From: Bacillus changyiensis
GTDB lineage: Bacteria; Bacillota; Bacilli; Bacillales; Bacillaceae
Direction: 5' to 3'
DNA length: 64,000 nt
Assembly: GCF_027706145.1 (NCBI RefSeq)
Contig: NZ_JAQFWW010000002.1
Location: 868,001 to 932,000, forward strand
Notes under the pieces: generated by a model
Told to the model about the DNA's origin: nothing
What the model saw: the letters and a program-made list of their open reading frames with translations, nothing else
Database searches by the model: none
Shown: piece after piece, positions 1-7,658 of the stretch
Layout: every line of letters begins with the position of its first letter
Numbering within the stretch: the first letter of the stretch is position 1
Translations under genes and position numbers: made by a program

Positions 1-195
1 AATGAATTCAATATCGGGAAATTCAAATCGATGTTGAAAATACTTTACCGTGTCATTCAAACTAGCATTATTGAAGATCATGATATTTAACTGTTAAGAA
101 AATACGGGCATAACATCTCGCAGGCCGCTCAGGAGCTTGGTATCAGCAGACAAAGCTTCCAATACCGGCAGAAGAAATTTACTCTTCACCATTAA
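1..195 (+). pseudogene. Remnant of the C-terminus of a RocR-like sigma-54-dependent activator
   Basis: Frame 1 reads a decayed end of an AAA+ activator domain (GKFKSMLKILYRVIQTSIIE, resembling the 'GNVREL..VIE.A' segment of RocR/NtrC-type proteins), hits TAA at 88-90, and continues in the same frame into a Fis-type helix-turn-helix (NISQAAQELGISRQSFQYR) ending at TAA 193-195. The roughly 20-40 residue linker usual between these parts is missing, so this looks like an internal deletion plus a stop. rocR lies in this general neighbourhood in B. subtilis, which fits. The upstream part is outside the window, so a longer but still broken gene cannot be excluded. Confidence 0.55.
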
Positions 196-200
196 TTTCG

Positions 201-238
201 CACAGCAATCCTGTCCATAAAAAAAGAGCTGCAATCCT
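201..238 (-). terminator. Distal arm of the operon terminator, split by the IS insertion
   Basis: On the minus strand this reads an arm TGCAGCTCTT followed by a T-run. The matching arm AAGAGCTGCA (minus strand) lies at 1670-1679, on the other side of the IS. Deleting the IS and one copy of the TCCT duplication restores a 10-bp perfect stem with a 6-nt loop and T-tail, a typical intrinsic terminator about 10 nt after the hydroxylase stop codon. Confidence 0.8.
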
Positions 239-1663
239 TGAAGTGACCCCATAAAGTTAGACACGTTTTTTTATTAGGCTGCTTGGGCATGAGTACGGTA
301 CTGAACCGGGCTCATGCCTTTTAATTTTGCCTTGATTCGCTTGTGATTATAGTAATAAATATAATTCTTTAATTCTTGTTTAAAATGCTCCATACTTTCA
401 AATTCTTTTAAATAAAGTAATTCAGACTTTAATAATCTCCATGACTGCGTTATCCAAGCAGTTCCCCTTACGGGACATACTTTGAATAATTCCATGTTCT
501 TTTAATGCAAATTGATACTGCTTCATCTGATAGTGCCAGCCTTGATCAGAATGGAGGAGGAGGGGGGTCCCCTTCGTTTAAGCGCTTAAAAGCTTTGTCC
601 AACATTTTAGAAACAAGTGGATAAACAGGACGCTTTTCTATGTTGTAGGCTATAATTTCTCCGTTATATAAATCAAGAATTGGGGATAAATATAGTTTCT
701 CTCCAAGTAAATGAAACTCGGTCACATCCGTTACCCATTTCTCATTTGGTTTAGAAGCAGTAAAGTCACGTTCTAAAATATTAGGCGCAACTTTGCCTAC
801 TTGCCCTCGATAGGAGCGATACTTTTTCATACGCACCAAACTTTTTAACCCCATATTCTTCATCAAGCGCTGAACTGTTTTATGATTTATCTTTACTCCT
901 CGATTATGTAATTCCATTGTGATGCGACGATATCCATATCGTTCTTGATGTTCCTCAAAAATTTGCTTAATCAATTCTTTTTCTTCCGCATACTTATCTG
1001 GACGATTTAGTTGTTTTATCCAGTAATAATAGGTACTGCGTGCAATACCAGCCACCTTCACTAGATCGATGACTTTAAATTCATGCCTTAATTCATATAT
1101 TACTTGCGCTTTGTCTTGTTCTGTAATTTTTCCTTTTCTTGAATTAAGGGCCTTCAACTTTTTTAAATAAGCATTCTCCATGCGTAAACGCTCAATTTCA
1201 GCTCGTAACGCTTCTTCTGATCCTTCTGATGGTTGATTCTTTTTAGGTTCTTTTTTCATGGATGGACGCCCCTTTTTCTTTGGTTTTAGGGCGTCAACCC
1301 CTTCTGCTTCAAAGGAACGGCTCCATTGGAGTATCGTAGAGGGAGAAGGTATATTGAAAATAGCAGCAGTCTCATTTATTGACGTCCCATTATCTTGCAT
1401 ATAATGAAGTATGTCTAGTTTATACTCTAAAGAGTGATTTGTGTACCCTTTATTAAAAGCTTCCTCACCATGATTCTTGTATTGATTAACCCAATTCCAG
1501 AATAGACCACGACTAAGGCCGAGCCTTTCTGCCATTATATTTCCTCCTTCTATTCCATTTAAATATGCTTTTACAGCTTGAATTTTAAATTCAGATGAAT
1601 ATTTAACCAAAAGAAAAGCACCTCCAAATTTTAGACTGTGTCTAAAATTTGGGGTGCAGTTCA
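239..1663 (-). mobile_element. IS3-family (IS150-like) insertion sequence with 4-bp target duplication
   Basis: The left end starts TGAAGTGACCCC and the right end, on the minus strand, starts TGAACTGCACCCC. Both continue into a shared TTAGACAC segment, so they are imperfect terminal inverted repeats about 28 bp long. The bases flanking the element are TCCT on both sides (235-238 and 1664-1667), a 4-bp direct repeat expected of IS3-type transposition. The element is about 1.43 kb, the normal size for the family. It carries one transposase gene, now broken. The clean target duplication suggests a fairly recent insertion, but the frameshifts show it is no longer autonomous. Confidence 0.9.
274..1610 (-). 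pseudogene. IS3-family transposase, single-ORF type, frameshifted
   Basis: Translation starts best at TTG 1610 behind GGAGGTG (VKYSSEFKIQ...). The first part is an HTH-containing OrfA-like segment (a second HTH near SINETAAIFNI, then a leucine-rich stretch). It runs without a frame change into an OrfB-like DDE integrase (HTH_21 at RYGYRRITMELHNRG, rve domain at KWVTDVTEF). The frame breaks at about 556-565, where a C-rich slippery run gives DPPPPPF and a stop in place of a normal HSDQGWHY. It breaks again at about 430-440, where a short deletion removes part of the segment after CLDNAVME that holds the last catalytic Glu. The C-terminal tail ending RTHAQAA is intact. The usual -1 frameshift between OrfA and OrfB is absent, so the ancestor encoded a fused transposase. 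Confidence 0.88.
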
Positions 1664-1689
1664 TCCTATGCAGCTCTTCTTTAGACCAC

Positions 1690-2409
1690 TCAGCCCTGTT
1701 GAACGAGCTGTTCCTGTTTAAACCAAAAATTTTCACTGACCGCCAATGTATATTCTGTATTCACAACCTGATGCCACCAATTTCGAGGTGCATAAATAAT
1801 TTCTCCCGGTTTTTGCGAAAACGCAATTGGTGTTGCCTGCTTAATAAGCGGTTTGTTTTCCATATCCTTTTGGTCAAACACATTTATATTGCCATCATAT
1901 AGATATGGCGTATCATCAGGAGGAAAAAACGCCCAATTCTTTCGGCCAAAAATAACAGCATTCCAAGCGTGTGTGCTGTTGAAATCCTGATGAAGCGGCG
2001 TCCCGGTTTTTTCTGAACCAAGGAAAAACCATTTAAAGTTTTGGCCCGTTTCATTATCGACTCTTACCGTGTCTCTGGTAAAGTATTCAGGCGATGAATA
2101 AACGAGATCCAGGTCCTCTTGATTCAGGGCCGTAAAATTCCAATCGCAATACCATCTGTCCTCATTATCATGAATATGATCGATGTAATTGGATAGTCTG
2201 ACCTGCTTAAAGTTTTTTACTCCTTCTATATCCGATTTCCGAATGGTGACAACCCGATCTCCATAGGTTTCTTTAATAAAATCCAGCGTCCAGTCTTTAC
2301 ACTCCCAATCGTTCATCGCGCCTAATAAAATGAAAGGTTTTTTGTCAGCATATTCACTTAAAAATCTCTCATATGAAAAATCTTCGATTCTTAATCTGTC
2401 AATAACCAT
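1690..2409 (-). CDS. JmjC/cupin_8-type Fe(II)/2-oxoglutarate-dependent hydroxylase, peptide-modifying candidate
   Basis: 239 residues, a typical length for small cupin_8 (JmjC-like) oxygenases. The iron-binding triad is visible: His140 and Asp142 in TPLHQDFNSTHAWN, and the distal His213 in APRNWWHQVVN. Lys157 in GRKNWAFFPP is placed to bind 2-oxoglutarate. Enzymes of this fold hydroxylate Asp, Asn, His or Lys side chains in peptides and proteins. It is the last gene of the six-gene operon, 17 nt after the ABC-F gene and with its own AAAGGGGAG ribosome site. The likely substrate by context is the 19-residue peptide, which has Asp, His and Arg residues; this is inference. The gene is intact although an IS sits just beyond its stop codon. 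Confidence 0.78.
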   Translation of the reverse strand: MVIDRLRIEDFSYERFLSEYADKKPFILLGAMNDWECKDWTLDFIKETYGDRVVTIRKSDIEGVKNFKQVRLSNYIDHIHDNEDRWYCDWNFTALNQEDLDLVYSSPEYFTRDTVRVDNETGQNFKWFFLGSEKTGTPLHQDFNSTHAWNAVIFGRKNWAFFPPDDTPYLYDGNINVFDQKDMENKPLIKQATPIAFSQKPGEIIYAPRNWWHQVVNTEYTLAVSENFWFKQEQLVQQG

Positions 2410-2426
2410 TCAAAACTCCCCTTTAT

Positions 2427-4055
2427 TTACCGGCGTAATCCACCGTCTTTTTTCTCCTTCGCATAGCTGTACGGACCAACATATTCGGTGACTTTCCTAT
2501 CTTCTATCCATAATATCTTATTGAATTTCTCCAATAAGTGACGATCATGGGACACACAGATGATAGTGCCTTTAAACTCCTTTAAACTGTTATCCAAAAC
2601 ATCTTGTGATTCAATATCGAGATGGTTGGTCGGCTCGTCTAAAATGAGGACATTCAACTTTTTTTCCATTAAGATGGAAAGCTTCAGCCTGATCCTCTCT
2701 CCACCTGACAATACTGATAATTTTTTAAACACTGACGAGCCGTAAAATCCATACTTAGCAAGCGTATTCCTGGCCGCACCTTCTTCATATTTTAAGCTGT
2801 CTTTAAAGAACTGGACGATAGTTTGATCAGAGTCTCCTACATAGCTTTTTTGATCTATATACCCTACTTTTATATTCTCACCGAGTTTGATGCTTCCTTC
2901 TTTGAGTTTCTTCTCTCCGATAATGCATTTGATAAGAGTTGTTTTGCCGACTCCGTTTCTCCCGACAATTCCGATTCTATCCTTGTGCTTCACATTCAAA
3001 TTGATACTCTCATATAATATTGTACTTCCTTGGGCAATCACCCCTTTTTCGATGTTCACAATGTCCTTTGATCCGACACCAGCTTCTTTAAATGTGCTCT
3101 TCAGCTTCTGTTCTGTTTTGACCGGCTTTTGAATGATTTCTATCCGTTTTAATGCTTTTTCCATATTATTCGCCCGTCTATGCAGGCCAACAGAAGGCGG
3201 ATTGGATCGGTTCGCCCAGTCTCTGAGCTGGGCAATGGATTCCTTCATTTTTTGTATCTTCTTTTGCTGCTCCTCGTATTTTTCGAATTGAGCCACTATG
3301 AATTCCTCTCTCTTTTTCAGGAATTCATTAAATCCATATGGCCAAACCTTTAATTCACCATCATCTAATTCAAGCACTTTCATAGCTGTCTGGTTGGCGA
3401 AGGTTTTATCGTGAGTGGTAAACAAGATGGTTTTATCTGATTTTTTGATAAAGCTTTCCAGCCACTCAATTGCATGTACATCTAAATGGTTCGTTGGTTC
3501 ATCTAATAAAATGATGTCATCATTTCTGATCAAAATTTCGGCCAGACCAGCTTTTGTTTTTTCACCGCCGCTTAGACTTGAAAACGGCTGATTCTGAAGA
3601 TGGCTCAAACTTAGTCCGTTACAAATCTCGTCAATTAAGGTATGCATTTGATAGCCATTGTTTCTTTCAAATATTTCGGTGTATTCGCTGTACTTTTCTA
3701 AAAGTCTTGTCAATTCCTCATCAATCATAGGCTCAGCCAATTTTGCTTCAATTTCCTTCATTTTCTTTTGAATTTCTATGAGTGATTCTAATGATGCCTC
3801 TAGATACTCATAAAGGGTTATATCCTTTTTCGGCTCTGCAATTTGCTTCAGCAAGCCGATTGTTGCGCCTTTATTGACAGCAATCGTGCCTTCTTCAGGC
3901 TCCAAAAGTCCAGCAAGGACATGAAACAGGGAGCTCTTGCCTGAACCATTCGGACCGGCAACGAGTACTTTTTCTCCTTCATTTATAAAAAATGAAACGT
4001 TCTTAAAAATACTGTTTCCTGCTAGATTTAAAGTGAGATTATGGACATTTAACAC
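2427..4055 (-). CDS. ABC-F ATPase, probable ribosome-protection/self-immunity protein
   Basis: 542 residues with two ABC ATPase domains and no membrane segment. Walker A motifs are at 34-42 (GPNGSGKSS) and about 365-373 (GRNGVGKTT). Each half has an LSGGE signature and an LLDEPTNHLD / LILDEPTNHLD Walker B. The halves are joined by a charged helical linker (about 240-315), the part that reaches into the ribosome in ABC-F proteins. Members either tune translation or protect ribosomes from antibiotics. Starts at GTG 4055 behind AAAGGAGGA, 24 nt after the MFS stop. Its place inside a peptide-biosynthesis operon suggests producer self-protection, and hence a product that acts on translation (inference). 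A housekeeping ABC-F is the alternative, but those are normally not in such operons. Confidence 0.87.
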   Translation of the reverse strand: MLNVHNLTLNLAGNSIFKNVSFFINEGEKVLVAGPNGSGKSSLFHVLAGLLEPEEGTIAVNKGATIGLLKQIAEPKKDITLYEYLEASLESLIEIQKKMKEIEAKLAEPMIDEELTRLLEKYSEYTEIFERNNGYQMHTLIDEICNGLSLSHLQNQPFSSLSGGEKTKAGLAEILIRNDDIILLDEPTNHLDVHAIEWLESFIKKSDKTILFTTHDKTFANQTAMKVLELDDGELKVWPYGFNEFLKKREEFIVAQFEKYEEQQKKIQKMKESIAQLRDWANRSNPPSVGLHRRANNMEKALKRIEIIQKPVKTEQKLKSTFKEAGVGSKDIVNIEKGVIAQGSTILYESINLNVKHKDRIGIVGRNGVGKTTLIKCIIGEKKLKEGSIKLGENIKVGYIDQKSYVGDSDQTIVQFFKDSLKYEEGAARNTLAKYGFYGSSVFKKLSVLSGGERIRLKLSILMEKKLNVLILDEPTNHLDIESQDVLDNSLKEFKGTIICVSHDRHLLEKFNKILWIEDRKVTEYVGPYSYAKEKKDGGLRR

Positions 4056-4079
4056 AGATTATCCTCCTTTTACGAAGCG

Positions 4080-5273
4080 CTAAAGCTCAACTTTTTCTTG
4101 ATGAACCGAGACATCTGCTTTTTGTTTATAGTAGCTGATCAGCATAATGAGAGATAAAACAATAGATAGCAAACCAATAATGGTCAGCAGAACAACATTG
4201 TCGAAGTAATCAGATAAAAATCCGATAAAAGGGAATGCAATAAACATAATGAATGATGTCATTAAGCTGATAATCGATAAAATGGTCGCTCTTGTTTTTG
4301 ACGGAATTTCATCATTAATAACCTTGCTTGAGACCGGATCAATGATGTCATACAGAGCATTAATCAAAATAAATGCCCCCACCGTTATATAAGTGTTGTT
4401 TAACGGAATGAAGCAATACAATATGCCAATGATACAAAAAGTCGCTATCAACACCCGTTTCGCAGTGTACTTTTCAGCCGGCTTCGAGGAGATGAATGAG
4501 AACATCGCCTGTAGAAGAGACAGTCCTGCAAAGATAATCGAAATATCACGCACAGGGATCCCTTCCTGGTTTAACAGATCCTGTCCGTACATATAAAACA
4601 CTGAAGTGATAGAGAAGAAAATAGAGACTGATAGAATCAGATACTTAAAAGCGCGGTTCAGCCTGAAGAAATCTTTTATCTCCAGGAAAATACTTCCTAC
4701 TGACTGCATATGGTTATCATTTTCCTTAAATTGAATTTCCTTTAGTTGGGTAATCACACCTATGGCAATAAGCTGCGTTACGATGCCGGCAATAAAGACG
4801 TAAGACCATGAAATATCCTGCAGATAGCCGCCCGCAGCCATAGCAACAGCTAATCCGATAATAACCAGGCCATTATAAGTTCCAATCGATTTTCCATATA
4901 AGGATTCCTTGCCTTTTATTTTTAATGAATCATACAAGAATGCATGATCAGTCCCAGAAATAAATGTTAGTCCCACCCCATACAGGACATGGGCCAGCAG
5001 CAGAATCCAAAAGTCATGGAACATTAAGAACATGGCCAAATAAACAACAATGAGAGAATGTCCCAATAGAAGCGATTTTTTTCTGCCGATTTTATCACAA
5101 ATGATTCCAGTCGGGACCTCGGCTAGGAACATAGCCAGATTTAATACTGACTGTAATATCCCAATAAGGAACAATGAATAATGCAAACTGGTCAAATATA
5201 AAATCCAAATCCCTCGTTCAAAAAAAAAGTTTCCAAAAAAACCTGAGAAGTATAACAAGTTGCGATTTCTCAA
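4080..5273 (-). CDS. MFS transporter, probable exporter of the operon's peptide product
   Basis: 397 residues with about 12 hydrophobic segments and the MFS loop motif between helices 2 and 3 (VPTGIICDKIGRKKS). Starts at TTG 5273 behind AAAGGGGAATTAAA, 15 nt after the preceding gene, so it is translated from the same transcript. MFS exporters of this size carry away small peptides and drugs; in microcin C clusters the exporter MccC is also MFS. By position it most likely exports the modified peptide and adds to self-resistance. The substrate cannot be read from the sequence. The C-terminus is hydrophilic (KQKADVSVHQEKVEL). Confidence 0.82.
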   Translation of the reverse strand: MRNRNLLYFSGFFGNFFFERGIWILYLTSLHYSLFLIGILQSVLNLAMFLAEVPTGIICDKIGRKKSLLLGHSLIVVYLAMFLMFHDFWILLLAHVLYGVGLTFISGTDHAFLYDSLKIKGKESLYGKSIGTYNGLVIIGLAVAMAAGGYLQDISWSYVFIAGIVTQLIAIGVITQLKEIQFKENDNHMQSVGSIFLEIKDFFRLNRAFKYLILSVSIFFSITSVFYMYGQDLLNQEGIPVRDISIIFAGLSLLQAMFSFISSKPAEKYTAKRVLIATFCIIGILYCFIPLNNTYITVGAFILINALYDIIDPVSSKVINDEIPSKTRATILSIISLMTSFIMFIAFPFIGFLSDYFDNVVLLTIIGLLSIVLSLIMLISYYKQKADVSVHQEKVEL

Positions 5274-5288
5274 TTTAATTCCCCTTTT

Positions 5289-6608
5289 CTATTGCCTGCA
5301 CTTCAAATCATGAACAGAAAGCAACCCATCATAATTAACAGCAAAACCCTCTATACACGGATTTTGTAAAAACAGGCTTTTCCCAAAACAAATTGGATAA
5401 TATTGTTTTGTATTCTCGAATGTAGCATAAAGTTCCTTCTTTTTTCGTTTCTTTATTGACTCTACCACCTTAATTTTTGATTCCTTATCTGGAAGATCAT
5501 GAATAAAATACTTTGCATAGCTTGTATAATGCAGATACGTCGGCAGAAAGAGGTGAAGTTCGATATCAAACGCACTTTTATCTAAATGATAGTAGTCATA
5601 AAAGCTTGAAACTTTGTGAATATCTGTCTTTACCCCGCTGTTATCTAAAAGAGAAATCATCTCCTGAATGATTTCACCGTTAGGATAATAATCCGCATAC
5701 GTCATCCGGACAGATTCTTCTCTCACCAGTTTTGCTTCTTCATATGAATGATCTGCCTGATATATGCCTAACAGAGAGTCCGTAGGGATAATGATATCTC
5801 TCAATTTTTCTGCCATCTTATTTTTATTAAGATTTGATTTTATAAATGTCAACAGCTGATCATCTTTGATTTTTAAAGTGAACAGCATAGGCAGACTGCT
5901 TTCTTTAAAGTCCTTATACGATTGATATTCCATATTGTCATGATGGAATTGCGTATGGCATGTAATATCTATGTGGTTCGTTTTGTACAAATCAATGCTT
6001 TTAGATAAGTTCTTATTTAAAACAAAATCGATTGAGTGAATTGTATTCTTATCGGCCGGAGTCATCTGGTACCGTGGATTCCGTTCAAAATGAAGACCGG
6101 TTTCATGCTGACAGGTAAGCTGATACGGCCCGTTTGCCACTGGCTGTCCATTTTGTTCCGACGGGATAAAAAAACTGCTTTGTAAGATACTCAGAAAGCC
6201 TTCAAACGGTTCATCCAGAACAACTTCAAGCTCCCTGTCATCTTTAACCCTTATCCCTATCTCATCAAACGATAATTGCTTTTTCACAAAAGGAATTGCA
6301 TGTTTCACACTGAGGAAACTCGTGACATGCGGACTCTGATTCTCTCTTTTTAAGTGAAACTGTATTGTGTTTGCTAATTGATATGCATTGCCGAGATAAT
6401 TAGGGTGAAGCTGTATTGTATAGTCTTGATTGTTCTGGTGATTTATGCGGCTATTGTAACCATTGCGTAACGGCTCATACATCACACTTGAAATATACTT
6501 GCTGGTGTAATCGCATGTCGTTAATGGATTCAAATCGATAGGAAGGCTGTCTATCTCTATTCTCAGAGGGTCTGGAAGAGTGCTTACCGCCCGGTTAACT
6601 GTTTTCAT
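5289..6608 (-). CDS. SBP_bac_5/SgrR-like solute-binding-domain protein without a signal peptide
   Basis: 439 residues from ATG 6608, which overlaps the preceding stop as ATGA and has GAAGGG 9-14 nt upstream; a longer start at 6632 would lie inside the previous gene. The body resembles the oligopeptide-binding fold (PLTTCDYTSKYISSVMYEPL near the start, then a mid-region FFIPSEQNGQPVANGPYQL typical of OppA/SgrR proteins). The N-terminus (MKTVNRAVSTLPDPLRIEID) has no signal peptide or lipobox, so the protein should stay in the cytoplasm, as the C-terminal domain of SgrR does, but there is no DNA-binding domain. It may hold the peptide or an intermediate during modification, or sequester toxic product. 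Function is inference from context. Confidence 0.65.
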   Translation of the reverse strand: MKTVNRAVSTLPDPLRIEIDSLPIDLNPLTTCDYTSKYISSVMYEPLRNGYNSRINHQNNQDYTIQLHPNYLGNAYQLANTIQFHLKRENQSPHVTSFLSVKHAIPFVKKQLSFDEIGIRVKDDRELEVVLDEPFEGFLSILQSSFFIPSEQNGQPVANGPYQLTCQHETGLHFERNPRYQMTPADKNTIHSIDFVLNKNLSKSIDLYKTNHIDITCHTQFHHDNMEYQSYKDFKESSLPMLFTLKIKDDQLLTFIKSNLNKNKMAEKLRDIIIPTDSLLGIYQADHSYEEAKLVREESVRMTYADYYPNGEIIQEMISLLDNSGVKTDIHKVSSFYDYYHLDKSAFDIELHLFLPTYLHYTSYAKYFIHDLPDKESKIKVVESIKKRKKKELYATFENTKQYYPICFGKSLFLQNPCIEGFAVNYDGLLSVHDLKCRQ

Positions 6609-7606
6609 GATACGGTACCCTTCGCGGTCCATTTTGTTTCTATCATTTTTAAGCTATCAAACTGCAGACTGATGCTGGTATTCAAAGATTTTGGCGTAAG
6701 GCCTGCTAGATACAGGATAATGTCACGTGACATAAAGGCAGAAATGATGCTATTTGTTGCACCCAGTGACCCTTTAAGCGGTTCAGACGGAAAAAAACTG
6801 ATGAGATCTTTGTTTTTCATTTTTTCATAGCATATTTCAGCTTGATATGATTCCTGATTTAAAAGAGGTCCCCACTGTCCGTTTGACATCCCAACACCAC
6901 CAGTGATAAACGCAATGTTTCGTTCCTTGCTATAACGGTATACCCAGTCCGAAATGTCAACAGGTTTATCAGCCGCATTCACTATGATGTCAATATCGAA
7001 CTCATCGAAACACCGGAGGTCTTTTAACGATGTGATTTGCTTATGTAAAACTTGCACTTTTGCATTATTGTTCATTCTGCTGATATAGTATTTGCATTCA
7101 GCAACTTTCGGTTTGCCGACAGACGAACGGTCATAAATAAATTGTCTGTTTAAATTATGTATAGATACCTCATCATAATCGATGAGCAGATACTGCTGCA
7201 CACCAGCCGAGACCAAATGCTGAAGGATGACAGAACCGACTCCTCCCATCCCTAAGATCGCAACAGTGCTGTTTTCTAATCTTTTTTGAAAGTCATTGGG
7301 ATTGCCACCGTATTGTTCAAAGTAATAAAGCTGCCTCTCAGTCATATCGTCCATATATTGATTTTCCCACACCTCAATTAAGGCATCCATTCGATGAAGC
7401 ACATTCAGAAGATGATTGCCGTCTGTTTGACCTAGCACTTCATATACTTCTCTTGGGTAACAGCCGGTTTTCAATCGCTCGATTGCTTTTTCAATGTGTT
7501 CACTGCGTTCAAGTTTGATTGCTTTGTAGTATTGAATTACAACATGAGAGGGGTAAGTTAAAACCAAAATGCCATCTTTAAACTTCATACGCTTGTTTGC
7601 CAGCAT
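6605..7606 (-). CDS. MccB/PaaA-like (ThiF-fold) peptide-adenylating enzyme
   Basis: 333 residues. Residues 1-90 form a small N-terminal domain like the peptide clamp (RiPP recognition element) of MccB. Residues 91-333 are an E1/ThiF adenylation domain: GMGGVGS at 119-125, IDYDEVSIHNLNRQ at 142-155, GKPK at 164-167 and NAADKP at 210-215. The segment RQLYYFEQYGGNP before the nucleotide site and the spacing follow E. coli MccB, which activates the C-terminal residue of the MccA heptapeptide. The zinc cysteines of MccB are not kept: CYEC is CYEK here (Cys259 only) and no C-terminal CxxC exists. Starts at ATG 7606 behind AGGAGGTTAAAAAG, 52 nt after the peptide gene. PaaA of the pantocin A pathway is the other close family. 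Confidence 0.85.
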   Translation of the reverse strand: MLANKRMKFKDGILVLTYPSHVVIQYYKAIKLERSEHIEKAIERLKTGCYPREVYEVLGQTDGNHLLNVLHRMDALIEVWENQYMDDMTERQLYYFEQYGGNPNDFQKRLENSTVAILGMGGVGSVILQHLVSAGVQQYLLIDYDEVSIHNLNRQFIYDRSSVGKPKVAECKYYISRMNNNAKVQVLHKQITSLKDLRCFDEFDIDIIVNAADKPVDISDWVYRYSKERNIAFITGGVGMSNGQWGPLLNQESYQAEICYEKMKNKDLISFFPSEPLKGSLGATNSIISAFMSRDIILYLAGLTPKSLNTSISLQFDSLKMIETKWTAKGTVS

Positions 7607-7630
7607 CTTTTTAACCTCCTAAAAGAGAAT

Positions 7631-7650
7631 AACTCCCCACCAGGGGAGCC
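7631..7650 (-). promoter_or_regulatory. GC-rich hairpin between peptide gene and modifying-enzyme gene
   Basis: On the minus strand CTCCCC-TGGT-GGGGAG forms a 6-bp perfect stem (8 with two G-U pairs) in the 52-nt gap between the 19-codon peptide and the MccB-like gene, followed by TTATTCTCTTTT. It can act as a partial terminator or RNA-stability barrier giving much more peptide than enzyme, a common arrangement in RiPP operons. The role is inferred. Confidence 0.6.
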
Positions 7651-7658
7651 TGTATTCA

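Noticed and set aside
546..595. Proline run DPPPPPF at the end of a transposase frame
   Set aside because: Not a real C-terminus: it arises from a frame slip in a C-rich run, and the correct frame continues HSDQGWHY.
6609..6632. Upstream start for the SBP-like protein
   Set aside because: Would place the start 28 nt inside the ThiF-like gene without a ribosome site; the ATGA-overlap start at 6608 is better.
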